DNA of 5,121 nucleotides from positions 1-5,121 of the forward strand of contig JAKIUX010000102.1 in the NCBI GenBank assembly GCA_021647345.1, given 5' to 3'. The notes below the pieces were generated by a model that saw only the letters and a list, made by a program, of their open reading frames with translations, did not search any database and had not been told where the DNA came from. A program made the position numbers and the translations under genes. This DNA comes from Hydrogenimonas sp. Lineage in GTDB: Bacteria; Campylobacterota; Campylobacteria; Campylobacterales; Hydrogenimonadaceae. Positions 1-5,121 of this stretch are shown in pieces; the stretch's first letter is position 1, and each line of letters opens with the position of its first letter.

Positions 1-149
1 TAGATAAGAACTCTATAAGCAGGTATGAAGAACTTCTAAATACTCATGACAAAAAGCTGTTTGATCACTTTAGAGATTGTAAGATCGGATATACGAAGAT
101 ATATACCGATGAAGATCCGTTTTACAAGCTTAGGGAGCTTTTAAGATGA
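1..149 (+). CDS. DUF58 family protein, C-terminal end (5' truncated)
   Basis: The gene enters from before the window. The open frame begins at position 3, encodes 48 residues and stops at TGA 147-149. The tail reads as a charged alpha/beta segment with HFRDCKIGYTKIYTDEDP near the middle and ends in KLRELLR. This resembles the C-terminus of DUF58 proteins, which are usually about 300 residues and lie between a moxR ATPase gene and VWA genes. The assignment rests on this short tail and even more on position: the next genes are DUF4381-like, batA, batB, batC and batD, the standard order. DUF58 proteins have a VWA-like fold and are thought to work with MoxR AAA+ ATPases; their molecular role is not established. 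The stop overlaps the next start as ATGA. A different protein ending here is possible, but the context makes DUF58 the best choice. Confidence 0.72.
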   Translation, partial: DKNSISRYEELLNTHDKKLFDHFRDCKIGYTKIYTDEDPFYKLRELLR

Positions 150-550
150 ACGAAACGCTTGAGAAACTAAGAGATATAAAGCCCCCGGTAGAGGTACCTG
201 ACCACTCTTTTATCGTGCTTGTTCTCATCGTTTCGATACTATCTTTGCTCATTTTTGCGCTTATAATCTTTTTTTTCAAAAAGAGGAGCAGACAAGTAAG
301 AAGAAAAAAAGATCCGGTAAAAATCGCGAAAGAGAGGCTAAGAGAGTTGAATTTTGGCGACTCCAAAGAGAGTGTCTACACATTCGACGAGTACTTTCCT
401 ATAGCGGCAAATGGAGAGGAAGAGCTTATGAAGAGGTTCGAAGCTATATGGCCGAGACTTGAAAAGTATAAATACAAAAGAGTAGTTCCGCCTCTTGAAG
501 ATGAAGATTTGATGCTTATGAAGAGTTTGATAGATGAGGTTTTGAAATGA
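146..550 (+). CDS. DUF4381-like single-pass membrane protein of the Bat operon
   Basis: This is a 134-residue protein with a short N-terminal segment containing LRDIKPP (residues 8-14), one strong transmembrane helix at about 22-44, then a very basic stretch (KKRSRQVRRKK, 45-55). By the positive-inside rule the N-terminus faces the periplasm and the rest is cytoplasmic. The cytoplasmic part (about 56-134) looks helical and charged. DUF4381 proteins share this design: an N-terminal LRDI-like motif, one helix, then a small cytoplasmic domain, in the same slot between DUF58 and the VWA genes. They are usually somewhat longer, so this is a short or divergent member. The function is unknown; a membrane adaptor between DUF58/MoxR and the VWA proteins is inference. 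The ATG overlaps the upstream TGA, and AGGGAG at 132-137 sits 8 nt upstream, which fixes the start. The helix is encoded partly by an eight-T run. Confidence 0.8.
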   Translation: MNETLEKLRDIKPPVEVPDHSFIVLVLIVSILSLLIFALIIFFFKKRSRQVRRKKDPVKIAKERLRELNFGDSKESVYTFDEYFPIAANGEEELMKRFEAIWPRLEKYKYKRVVPPLEDEDLMLMKSLIDEVLK

Positions 551-1434
551 GCGGGTCATTTATGTTCGAACATCCTCTCGCTTTTTCGCTTCTGCTGCTC
601 TTCATTCTCTGTGAGCGGTTCTGTAAAGCCCGTTTTGAGACTCTTCTTTTTTCCGGCGTGATGTGGTTGAAAGAGGCTGATAAAAAGAGTTTTTCACTCT
701 CGAAAGTTCTAAGATGGGCAGCCTTCTTTCTGCTTGTAGCGGCTCTTGCCTCGCCTGTAGTCAAAAATGAGGTGGTGGAGCAGAAAGATATGGGGTATGA
801 GATCTCTTTGATACTCGATGCGAGCGGCTCTATGGCAGATGGCGGAAAATTCCGAATAGTCAAAAGTATCGTAGAAGAGTTTATAAAGAAGAGAGCCCAC
901 GACAGAATCGGCTTGACTATATTTGCCGACTTTGCATATGTGGCTGTACCCCTTACTTATGACAAAGAGTCTCTTTTAAGGCTTCTTGACAGGGTTGAAG
1001 TAGGTATAGCCGGTACGAGCAGAACCGCACTCTATGAAGCTCTCTTTATGAGTACGAAGCTCTTTAAAAACTCTAAAGCCAAGAATAAGATAGCGATATT
1101 GCTTACAGACGGTATAGACAATGCCGGAACCGTCCCTTTGGATGTCGCCATAAACACCGCCAGAAAGTACGGCATAAAGGTTTACACCATAGGAGTGGGG
1201 CAGCCCGGCGACTTCAACCCCTATGTTTTACAGAAGATCGCCAAAGAGACGGACGGAAAATATTTTGAAGCCGACAGTGTAGAGAGGCTCAAAGAGGTCT
1301 ACAGAACTATAGATTCTCTTGAAAAGAGTGAGATAAATGCTAAAAGGTATGTTCAAAAAAGTTACCTCTATATCTGGCCTCTTGGTGCAGCTCTTGTGCT
1401 TATGAGTCTGCTGCTTTTTAGGAGAAGAAGATGA
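547..1434 (+). CDS. batA: BatA: membrane-anchored von Willebrand factor A protein
   Basis: The protein has 295 residues. The N-terminal part matches the BatA layout: a hydrophobic segment at about 10-21, a linker with LLFSG, then a second helix at about 55-70. A VWA domain follows at about 85-255. All MIDAS metal-site elements are visible: DASGS (D91, S93, S95), a threonine in SRTALYEAL (T160), and the aspartate of LLTDG (D188). Metal-dependent partner binding should therefore be intact. A last helix at about 273-290 ends in RRRR, putting the C-terminus in the cytoplasm. Size is near the usual 300-330. BatA proteins are inner-membrane VWA proteins of Bat operons linked to aerotolerance or envelope stress, presumably acting with a MoxR ATPase and BatB. 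The start at 547 is supported by GAGG at 536-539 and by the ATGA overlap; M6 (ATG 562) is a weaker alternative. Its only cysteines are C22 and C26. Confidence 0.93.
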   Translation: MSGSFMFEHPLAFSLLLLFILCERFCKARFETLLFSGVMWLKEADKKSFSLSKVLRWAAFFLLVAALASPVVKNEVVEQKDMGYEISLILDASGSMADGGKFRIVKSIVEEFIKKRAHDRIGLTIFADFAYVAVPLTYDKESLLRLLDRVEVGIAGTSRTALYEALFMSTKLFKNSKAKNKIAILLTDGIDNAGTVPLDVAINTARKYGIKVYTIGVGQPGDFNPYVLQKIAKETDGKYFEADSVERLKEVYRTIDSLEKSEINAKRYVQKSYLYIWPLGAALVLMSLLLFRRRR

Positions 1435-2429
1435 GTTTTCTATATCCGTACATTTTAACGCTGCTCTTTTTGCTCCCGCTTTTTTGGGTATTGGCAAGAA
1501 AGAGAGAGAGCGGTTTGAGAGGCTTCTTTGCACCTGAGCTCTACAAAAAGATGGTTTCAAACAGAGGGGGGCTCTCTGCGGCTGCAAGAAGGGCTCTGAT
1601 GCTTGCAGCGGTAGGATTGGGCATAATCGCTCTTGCAAGACCGTATATCGACAGAGGTGAGATGAAGATAAAGAGCGACTCGGCTGAATTTGTTGCAGCT
1701 TTCGACATTTCGCGCTCGATGACTGCCAATGATGTTTACCCAAATAGATTCGAGATGGCCAAAAGAAAGTTCCACGATCTGCTGTCGGCCCTGAAAGATA
1801 CACGTGTAGCTGTCATAGGTTTTAGCTCACGGGCATTTCTAATAGCTCCTCTTAGCGATGACTACGAGTCGCTGAAATATCTTGTAGATCATATGAGTCT
1901 TGAGTATGTATCGTTGAAGGGTACCAGCCTCATGGCAGCTCTGGAGGCTGCGAACTCTCTGCTTGAAAAGAGAGGCCAAAAGGCGCTTCTGGTATTTACC
2001 GACGGAGGAGATAAGAGAGATTTTTCAAAAGAGATTGACTATGCCAAAAAGCACGGTATAAAGGTCTTTATATATGCCATCGGAACTAAAAAGGGCGGAG
2101 TTATGAAGCTTGAAAACGGCGATATAGTACGGGATGCAAAAGGCAATATAGTCATAACCCGTCTAAACGGGGCGATAGCTGATTTGGCAAAAGAGAGCGG
2201 GGGCGTATACAGGGTCTACTCTCTGCACTCTGGGGATATGAAGAGAGTGGCCGCAGATATTTTGAAAAGATTGAAGAACAGCCGAAGTGAAGAGAGAGTT
2301 GTAAAGATGAGAGAGGAGCTATTCTACTATCCGCTCGCCGCTTCCATCGTACTCTTTATGATTTCGCTCTTCTCGCTTCCGAGAGAAGTTTTTGCAATGG
2401 CAGGATCAACCAAAAGGGGTATGAAGTGA
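1431..2429 (+). CDS. batB: BatB: second membrane-anchored VWA protein
   Basis: This 332-residue paralogue of BatA has helices at about 5-21 and 52-69, a VWA domain at about 86-282, and a C-terminal helix at about 299-316. The MIDAS site is complete: DISRS (D92, S94, S96), T165 in GTSLMAAL, and D191 in FTDGGD. Compared with BatA the VWA domain has an insertion after IYAIGTKKGG: a hairpin at about 223-245 (LENGDIVRDAKGN) that BatB proteins typically carry, followed by ADLAKESGGVY. The family is usually 320-350 residues. In many bacteria BatB is next to or fused with a TPR region; here the TPR protein BatC follows at once, overlapping as GTGA. AGGAG at 1420-1424, 6 nt upstream, confirms the ATG. 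The role is inferred from the family: a metal-dependent protein-interaction module in a MoxR/Bat complex at the inner membrane. Confidence 0.93.
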   Translation: MSFLYPYILTLLFLLPLFWVLARKRESGLRGFFAPELYKKMVSNRGGLSAAARRALMLAAVGLGIIALARPYIDRGEMKIKSDSAEFVAAFDISRSMTANDVYPNRFEMAKRKFHDLLSALKDTRVAVIGFSSRAFLIAPLSDDYESLKYLVDHMSLEYVSLKGTSLMAALEAANSLLEKRGQKALLVFTDGGDKRDFSKEIDYAKKHGIKVFIYAIGTKKGGVMKLENGDIVRDAKGNIVITRLNGAIADLAKESGGVYRVYSLHSGDMKRVAADILKRLKNSRSEERVVKMREELFYYPLAASIVLFMISLFSLPREVFAMAGSTKRGMK

Positions 2430-3265
2430 TAAGGCTTCTTTTGATCGCAGTCGCAACGGTAACTTTGAATGCGGGGCTCTTTGACTTTATGACTCTAAAA
2501 AAGGCTGACGAAGCCTACGCCGAAGGCAGATATGAAAAAGCGGCCAAGCTATATGAAGAGTTAGCCAAAGATGGCAGCGAAGAGGCTAAGTTCAATAGAG
2601 CGGACTCTCTATATAAAGCCGGACGATACTCGGAGGCTCTGAAGGTTTTTAAGTCTCTTTCGAAAGGTAGTCTGGAGTTTAAAAGGCTTCACAATATGGG
2701 AAACTGCTATGCGAAACTAGAAAAGATCGATGAGGCTATAGATGCTTACGAAAAGGCTTTGAAGATCAAAGAGGATAGCGATACGAGATTCAACCTAGAA
2801 CTTTTAAAGAGATTGAAAGAGCAGAAGAGGCAAAAAGAGAATAGAAGCAGAAAAGATGACAAGAAGCAGCAAAAGAGTGAGAAGAGTGGCAAAAATTTGA
2901 ACTCAAAAGAGAAAGATAAGAGAAATGGAGAGAGTGGAGAGTCGAAAGGCGAGAAGAGGACTCAAAAAGATAGAGGTTCAAATGGCAAGGATGGCAAAAA
3001 AGAGAGCGGTAAAAAGAGTGGAGAAGAAAAAGATAGAAAAGATGGCAAGAGCGAAAAGCAAAGAAGAGAGAGCGGCGAAAGAGAGAGCAAAGAGATGAGA
3101 AGAGATGGCGGGAAAATTACGGAGTTGCAGAAAGATGAACCAATAAGCGAGATGGAGCTTAGAAAATGGAACAAAGTTTTTGGAAATAGAGAGATAAATA
3201 CTTTGATGCTGCCGCTTGATTCGCAAACTCAGAAAGGAGAGCCTGATGAGAAGAGCCCTTGGTAA
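2426..3265 (+). CDS. batC: BatC: exported TPR protein with long charged low-complexity tail
   Basis: This 279-residue protein begins with a hydrophobic segment (about 3-16, LLLIAVATVTLNA), probably a signal peptide with cleavage near A16, so a periplasmic location is likely. About three TPR-like helix pairs follow: 24-50 (ADEAYAEGRYEKAAKLY), 54-82 (AKFNRADSLYKAGRYSEALKVF) described here by its ends A54 and F75, and 87-118 (MGNCYAKL...IDEAIDAYEKALKI). Residues 125-230 are almost entirely K, E, R, D, S, G, Q and N and are predicted to be disordered. A short ordered tail contains LRKWNKVF (245-252), a MLPLD turn (261-265) and the ending KSPW. A KW motif, a PL turn and a final PW recur in BatC-like TPR proteins. 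The start is GTG with AGGGG at 2415-2419, 6 nt upstream, overlapping the batB stop. It probably acts as a scaffold for BatA, BatB or BatD; this is inference. Confidence 0.88.
   Translation: MIRLLLIAVATVTLNAGLFDFMTLKKADEAYAEGRYEKAAKLYEELAKDGSEEAKFNRADSLYKAGRYSEALKVFKSLSKGSLEFKRLHNMGNCYAKLEKIDEAIDAYEKALKIKEDSDTRFNLELLKRLKEQKRQKENRSRKDDKKQQKSEKSGKNLNSKEKDKRNGESGESKGEKRTQKDRGSNGKDGKKESGKKSGEEKDRKDGKSEKQRRESGERESKEMRRDGGKITELQKDEPISEMELRKWNKVFGNREINTLMLPLDSQTQKGEPDEKSPW
2798..3115 (+). repeat. Purine-rich low-complexity tract inside batC
   Basis: The plus strand here is overwhelmingly A and G and encodes BatC residues 125-230. Short irregular units such as ESGE, KESGKKSGEEK and RRESGERES recur without an exact period. 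Serines are mostly AGC or AGT and arginines AGA, which keeps the strand purine-rich. Such tracts often change length between strains by slippage or unequal recombination. No exact tandem repeat is visible, so this is low complexity, not a true array. Confidence 0.75.
3233..3239 (+). promoter_or_regulatory. Shine-Dalgarno sequence that fixes the batD start
   Basis: AAAGGAG lies 6 nt before ATG 3246, inside the end of batC. It is one of the best ribosome-binding sites in the window. It favours ATG 3246 over the in-frame TTG at 3216, which would put ten charged residues ahead of a normal signal peptide. Confidence 0.85.
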
Positions 3266-4811
3266 GATAGTGCTTTTACTGCTGCTTCCCATTGTAGCTT
3301 TTGCAGCTTCGGTAAGCGTCAGTGTAGATAAAAAAGAGATCGTAAAGGGAGACACGGTTACTTTCACAATCACCGCGGAGGGGAGCAAGCCCAAGTTTCC
3401 TACAGTGAAGTCGGTAGGGGGCTTCCCGATACTCGGCACCGCTCAAAGAACAAGTATATCTATAGTAAACGGCAGTGTAGAAAAGGTTTATAAAAAGAGC
3501 TACACCTTCGCACCGATGCAGAGTGTTACCATACCCTCTTTCAAAGTGGAAGTAGATGGAAAAGTTTACGAGACAAAGCCGCTAAAGGTTGAGGTCGCAG
3601 ACTCTCCTGCGCCTTCAAACGGATCAGGCGGTGACACCTCTTTGACTATGAAGCTGAACAAAAAGAGCGCCTATGTCGGAGAGGCTGTAGAGCTTGAGAT
3701 AGTTATGCGATATAGAAGAGATAAAAACTATATTGAGGCGAAAGTTCAAAAACCTGAGTTTGCAAACTTTTGGATAAAAGAGCTTGGGAAACCTGATGAG
3801 TATGATGAAGGCCCTTATAGGGTAAAAAGATACCGCTTCTTGATATTTCCGCAAAAAGCCGGTGAATATAGACTCGGACCGCTTTCCGCAAAATTTGCAA
3901 GACGGGTAGTGGTGAAGCCTCCCATTTCCAACGACCCCTTCTTCGATGATGACTTTTTTAATTCGATGTTTGCGAGGCTTGAGTGGACAAGGGCCCTGTC
4001 AAATGTTTTGAATCTGCATGTAGTACCGTTGCCTCAAGGGGTTCAGCTCTACGGAGAGTTCGATATTGAGGCGAGAGTCGACAAAAGAGAGGTGGAAGCG
4101 AACAAGCCGGTGGAGCTCACTATAGAGATCGAAGGGTATGGAAACATAGACGACGCTCCAAAGTTTGAGCCCAATATTCCAGATGCTGTCGTATATGCAG
4201 AGGAGCCTAAAGTAGAGGCGGTGATGGATGGGGGACGTTACGGCGGAAGAGCTCTTCAGAAGATTACGATAGTGGCCGATAGAAATTTCACAATTCCCTC
4301 TTTCACTCTTGAGTATTTCGACGCCGAGAGCAAAAGGGTGGTAAAGAAGCGTACGAAACCTATAGATATATCGGTCAAAGGGGCAAAAGCACCGCATATT
4401 TTGGCAGACGTAGAAGATGAAGAGCAACCAAATGCAAAAAGTGAAACCGTCGGTGAGAAGCCGGAGGTGCACGAGGCTGCGCATAAGACTGGGTATGAGA
4501 GTGGCGGCTATCTCTTGTGGCTCTATATTGTGATTAGCTTTATAGCGGGTATCGTTGCGACTATTTGTGCTATTTACGCTAAACGGTTTATAGAGAGAAA
4601 AAAGAGCGTAAGAAAAGATCTGCCTGTTGCAGATAGGGTAAAAAGAGTGAAAAACGATAAAGAGCTTCTTGAGATTTTGCTGCCCTATAGCGATAGAAGC
4701 GAACTGCTCCGTAAGGCTGTAAGAGATCTGGAAGAGAATCTTTTTGCGCAGGGTAGGAACAAGATAGATAAAAGTAGGATTATAGAGGAGTTGGAGGATC
4801 TCGATCTGTAA
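3246..4811 (+). CDS. batD: BatD: periplasmic beta-rich protein with C-terminal membrane anchor
   Basis: The 521-residue protein starts with a classic signal peptide (MRRALGK, then a hydrophobic core, cleavage probably after VAFA, about residue 20). Several immunoglobulin-like beta domains follow: about 22-118 (SVSVSVDKKEIVKGDTVTF opening, YTFAPMQSVTIPSF closing), 131-225 (KSAYVGEAVELEI, FPQKAGEYRLGP), and 262-378 (VDKREVEANKPVELTI, FTIPSFTLEYF). Between the second and third is an acidic aromatic loop, NDPFFDDDFFNSMF (229-242), which BatD proteins characteristically have. A low-complexity linker (about 385-418) leads to a transmembrane helix at about 422-444 and a basic cytoplasmic helical tail. 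This matches the BatD "oxygen tolerance" family in order and length. The large periplasmic part presumably binds the VWA proteins or an envelope client. The gene overlaps batC by 20 nt. It is the last gene of the operon in view, ending in TAA. Confidence 0.92.
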   Translation: MRRALGKIVLLLLLPIVAFAASVSVSVDKKEIVKGDTVTFTITAEGSKPKFPTVKSVGGFPILGTAQRTSISIVNGSVEKVYKKSYTFAPMQSVTIPSFKVEVDGKVYETKPLKVEVADSPAPSNGSGGDTSLTMKLNKKSAYVGEAVELEIVMRYRRDKNYIEAKVQKPEFANFWIKELGKPDEYDEGPYRVKRYRFLIFPQKAGEYRLGPLSAKFARRVVVKPPISNDPFFDDDFFNSMFARLEWTRALSNVLNLHVVPLPQGVQLYGEFDIEARVDKREVEANKPVELTIEIEGYGNIDDAPKFEPNIPDAVVYAEEPKVEAVMDGGRYGGRALQKITIVADRNFTIPSFTLEYFDAESKRVVKKRTKPIDISVKGAKAPHILADVEDEEQPNAKSETVGEKPEVHEAAHKTGYESGGYLLWLYIVISFIAGIVATICAIYAKRFIERKKSVRKDLPVADRVKRVKNDKELLEILLPYSDRSELLRKAVRDLEENLFAQGRNKIDKSRIIEELEDLDL

Positions 4812-4815
4812 AACT

Positions 4816-4850
4816 ATGCGTTAATATCCATTGTCAAGATACTGCATTTT
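4816..4850 (+). terminator. Weak possible terminator after batD
   Basis: ATGCG (4816-4820) can pair with TGCAT (4843-4847, with one G-T wobble), and TATC (4825-4828) with GATA (4838-4841). This makes an interrupted hairpin with a 9-nt loop, followed by a short T run to 4850. The position just after the operon is right, but the stem is AT-rich and broken and the T run is only four bases. It may not terminate efficiently. Confidence 0.25.
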
Positions 4851-4867
4851 CACTAACCGCACATCCA

Positions 4868-4873
4868 TATAAT
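4868..4873 (+). promoter_or_regulatory. Perfect -10 box of a likely sigma-70 promoter
   Basis: TATAAT stands in the AT-rich gap after batD. No good -35 box lies 16-18 bp upstream, only a T-rich patch (CATTTT at 4845-4850). Housekeeping promoters of Campylobacterota typically lack a conserved -35 and rely on T-rich upstream DNA, so this is acceptable. Transcription would begin near 4880 and read into the broken lipoprotein-like gene, leaving a leader of about 30 nt. Confidence 0.5.
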
Positions 4874-4898
4874 TAAATGAAGGAAACTAAAAATCTTC

Positions 4899-4903
4899 AA
4901 GGA
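4899..4903 (+). promoter_or_regulatory. Shine-Dalgarno site for the lipoprotein-like start at 4912
   Basis: AAGGA lies 8 nt before ATG 4912. Together with the TATAAT box upstream it selects this ATG over ATG 4903 (same frame, overlapping the site) and ATG 4877 (which would give only 14 residues before TAG). Confidence 0.5.
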
Positions 4904-4911
4904 TGTGCAGG

Positions 4912-5121
4912 ATGCGAATAGCCTCTCTTTTCAAATATCGTAGTCGCTTCTGCGGCTCTTTTTGTCGCCGGTTGCGGCACCGGCACAGCCGACTCTGACT
5001 TTAATACACTCTCTGAAGGTTAGAAATTCAAAGTTGCTGGAAAGCTTTACGGAATACTCTTTTACGGGGCCGGTCTAGAGCGGAAGGAAGAGAGGTGCGA
5101 TGATTAATTACGGTATATGAA
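4912..5121 (+). pseudogene. Frame-broken lipoprotein-like gene, running off the window end
   Basis: From ATG 4912 the frame gives MRIASLF, then an arginine-rich sequence that soon stops. Shifting by one base at the TTTT of 4928-4931 gives a convincing lipoprotein signal: SNIVVASAALFVAGC with the lipobox cysteine at codon 4973-4975, then GTGTADSDFNTLSEG and TAG at 5021. Shifting by one more base at GG 5018-5019 restores an open frame reading VRNSKLLESFTEYSFTGPV, TAG at 5076, then SGRKRGAMINYGI and TGA at 5118. Each break is what one extra base in a short homopolymer would cause. A promoter, ribosome site and lipobox all align, so an intact ancestor probably encoded an outer- or inner-membrane lipoprotein. 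I do not recognise the family. Either it is a decaying gene or the sequence has errors near a contig end. The rest of the 310-nt region after batD holds no other credible gene on either strand. Confidence 0.45.

Larger units (their letters stand above)
4857..4911. repeat. Inverted repeat spanning the -10 box and the Shine-Dalgarno site
   Basis: GCACATCC (4859-4866) and GGATGTGC (4901-4908) are exact inverse complements. Two further pairs (CC 4857-4858 with GG 4910-4911) extend the stem past a bulged A at 4909. The arm centres are 42 bp apart, about four helical turns. The left arm ends 1 bp before TATAAT and the right arm covers part of the AAGGA at 4899-4903, so it could be an operator or an RNA hairpin that masks the ribosome site in read-through transcripts. 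Confidence 0.45.

Noticed and set aside
262..267. TATAAT followed by a T run inside the DUF4381-like gene, a possible internal promoter for batA.
   Set aside because: It has no reasonable -35 and sits in a codon-constrained transmembrane helix of an overlapping operon.
2790..3174. Minus-strand ORFs rich in serine, leucine and phenylalanine opposite batC.
   Set aside because: They are complementary shadows of the purine-rich K/E/R tract, without ribosome sites or recognisable domains.
4831..4836. TTGTCA as the -35 partner of TATAAT 4868; on the minus strand the overlapping TTGACA as a promoter into batD.
   Set aside because: Spacing to TATAAT is about 31 bp, far too long, and on the minus strand no -10 box occurs at a usable distance.
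4877..4921. A 14-codon ORF, MKETKNLQGCAGCE, with a CxxC motif.
   Set aside because: Its start would lie at or before the predicted transcription start and it has no ribosome site; it overlaps the site of the next gene and is too short to support.
4967..4984. GC-rich perfect hairpin GCCGGT / ACCGGC with a 6-nt loop.
   Set aside because: It has no T run on either strand and lies inside the lipobox coding region, where GGC/GCC codons explain it.
4877..5107. TAG read as an amino acid: one frame crosses TAG at 4919 and 5021 and holds the lipobox, and no complete gene here ends in TAG.
   Set aside because: Six genes are too few and the overlaps force TGA in four of them. A start at 4912 with a one-base shift gives a better signal peptide, and amber recoding is not known in this group.

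Overview
The window most likely comes from a member of the Campylobacterota (Epsilonproteobacteria), possibly a Sulfurovum-, Sulfurimonas- or Hydrogenimonas-like lineage. This rests on moderately AT-rich coding with heavy use of AGA/AGG for arginine, ATA for isoleucine and AAA/AAG for lysine, on dense gene packing with 4-bp start/stop overlaps, and on the general look of the proteins. No marker gene fixes the genus, so this is inference.

Positions 1-4811 carry most of a Bat ("Bacteroides aerotolerance") operon, all on the plus strand. In order they are: the last 48 codons of a DUF58 protein (3-149); a small DUF4381-like single-pass membrane protein (146-550); two von Willebrand factor A membrane proteins, BatA (547-1434) and BatB (1431-2429); a TPR protein with a very long charged tail, BatC (2426-3265); and the large BatD protein with a periplasmic beta-rich region (3246-4811). 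A MoxR-type AAA+ ATPase normally precedes the DUF58 gene in such clusters but would lie outside the window. Every junction is an overlap (ATGA, ATGA, ATGA, GTGA, then 20 bp) and each start has a purine-rich Shine-Dalgarno sequence, so the genes are almost certainly one translationally coupled transcript. No promoter for the operon lies in the window.

The proteins probably form an inner-membrane assembly. BatA and BatB would present VWA domains with intact metal-binding (MIDAS) residues, BatC periplasmic TPRs, and BatD a large periplasmic region anchored near its C-terminus. The DUF58 and DUF4381 proteins would link to a MoxR ATPase, in a chaperone-like or envelope-stress role. The biochemical function of Bat systems is not settled.

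Positions 4812-5121 are different. After a weak hairpin that might end the operon come a TATAAT box, an inverted repeat, a Shine-Dalgarno sequence and an ATG that opens a lipoprotein-like gene. Its reading is broken: the start, the lipobox and the downstream residues lie in three successive frames, and stop codons interrupt it. This is either a decaying gene or poor sequence near a contig end. I see no evidence of an entirely new system. The least explained part of the window is this last 250 bp.
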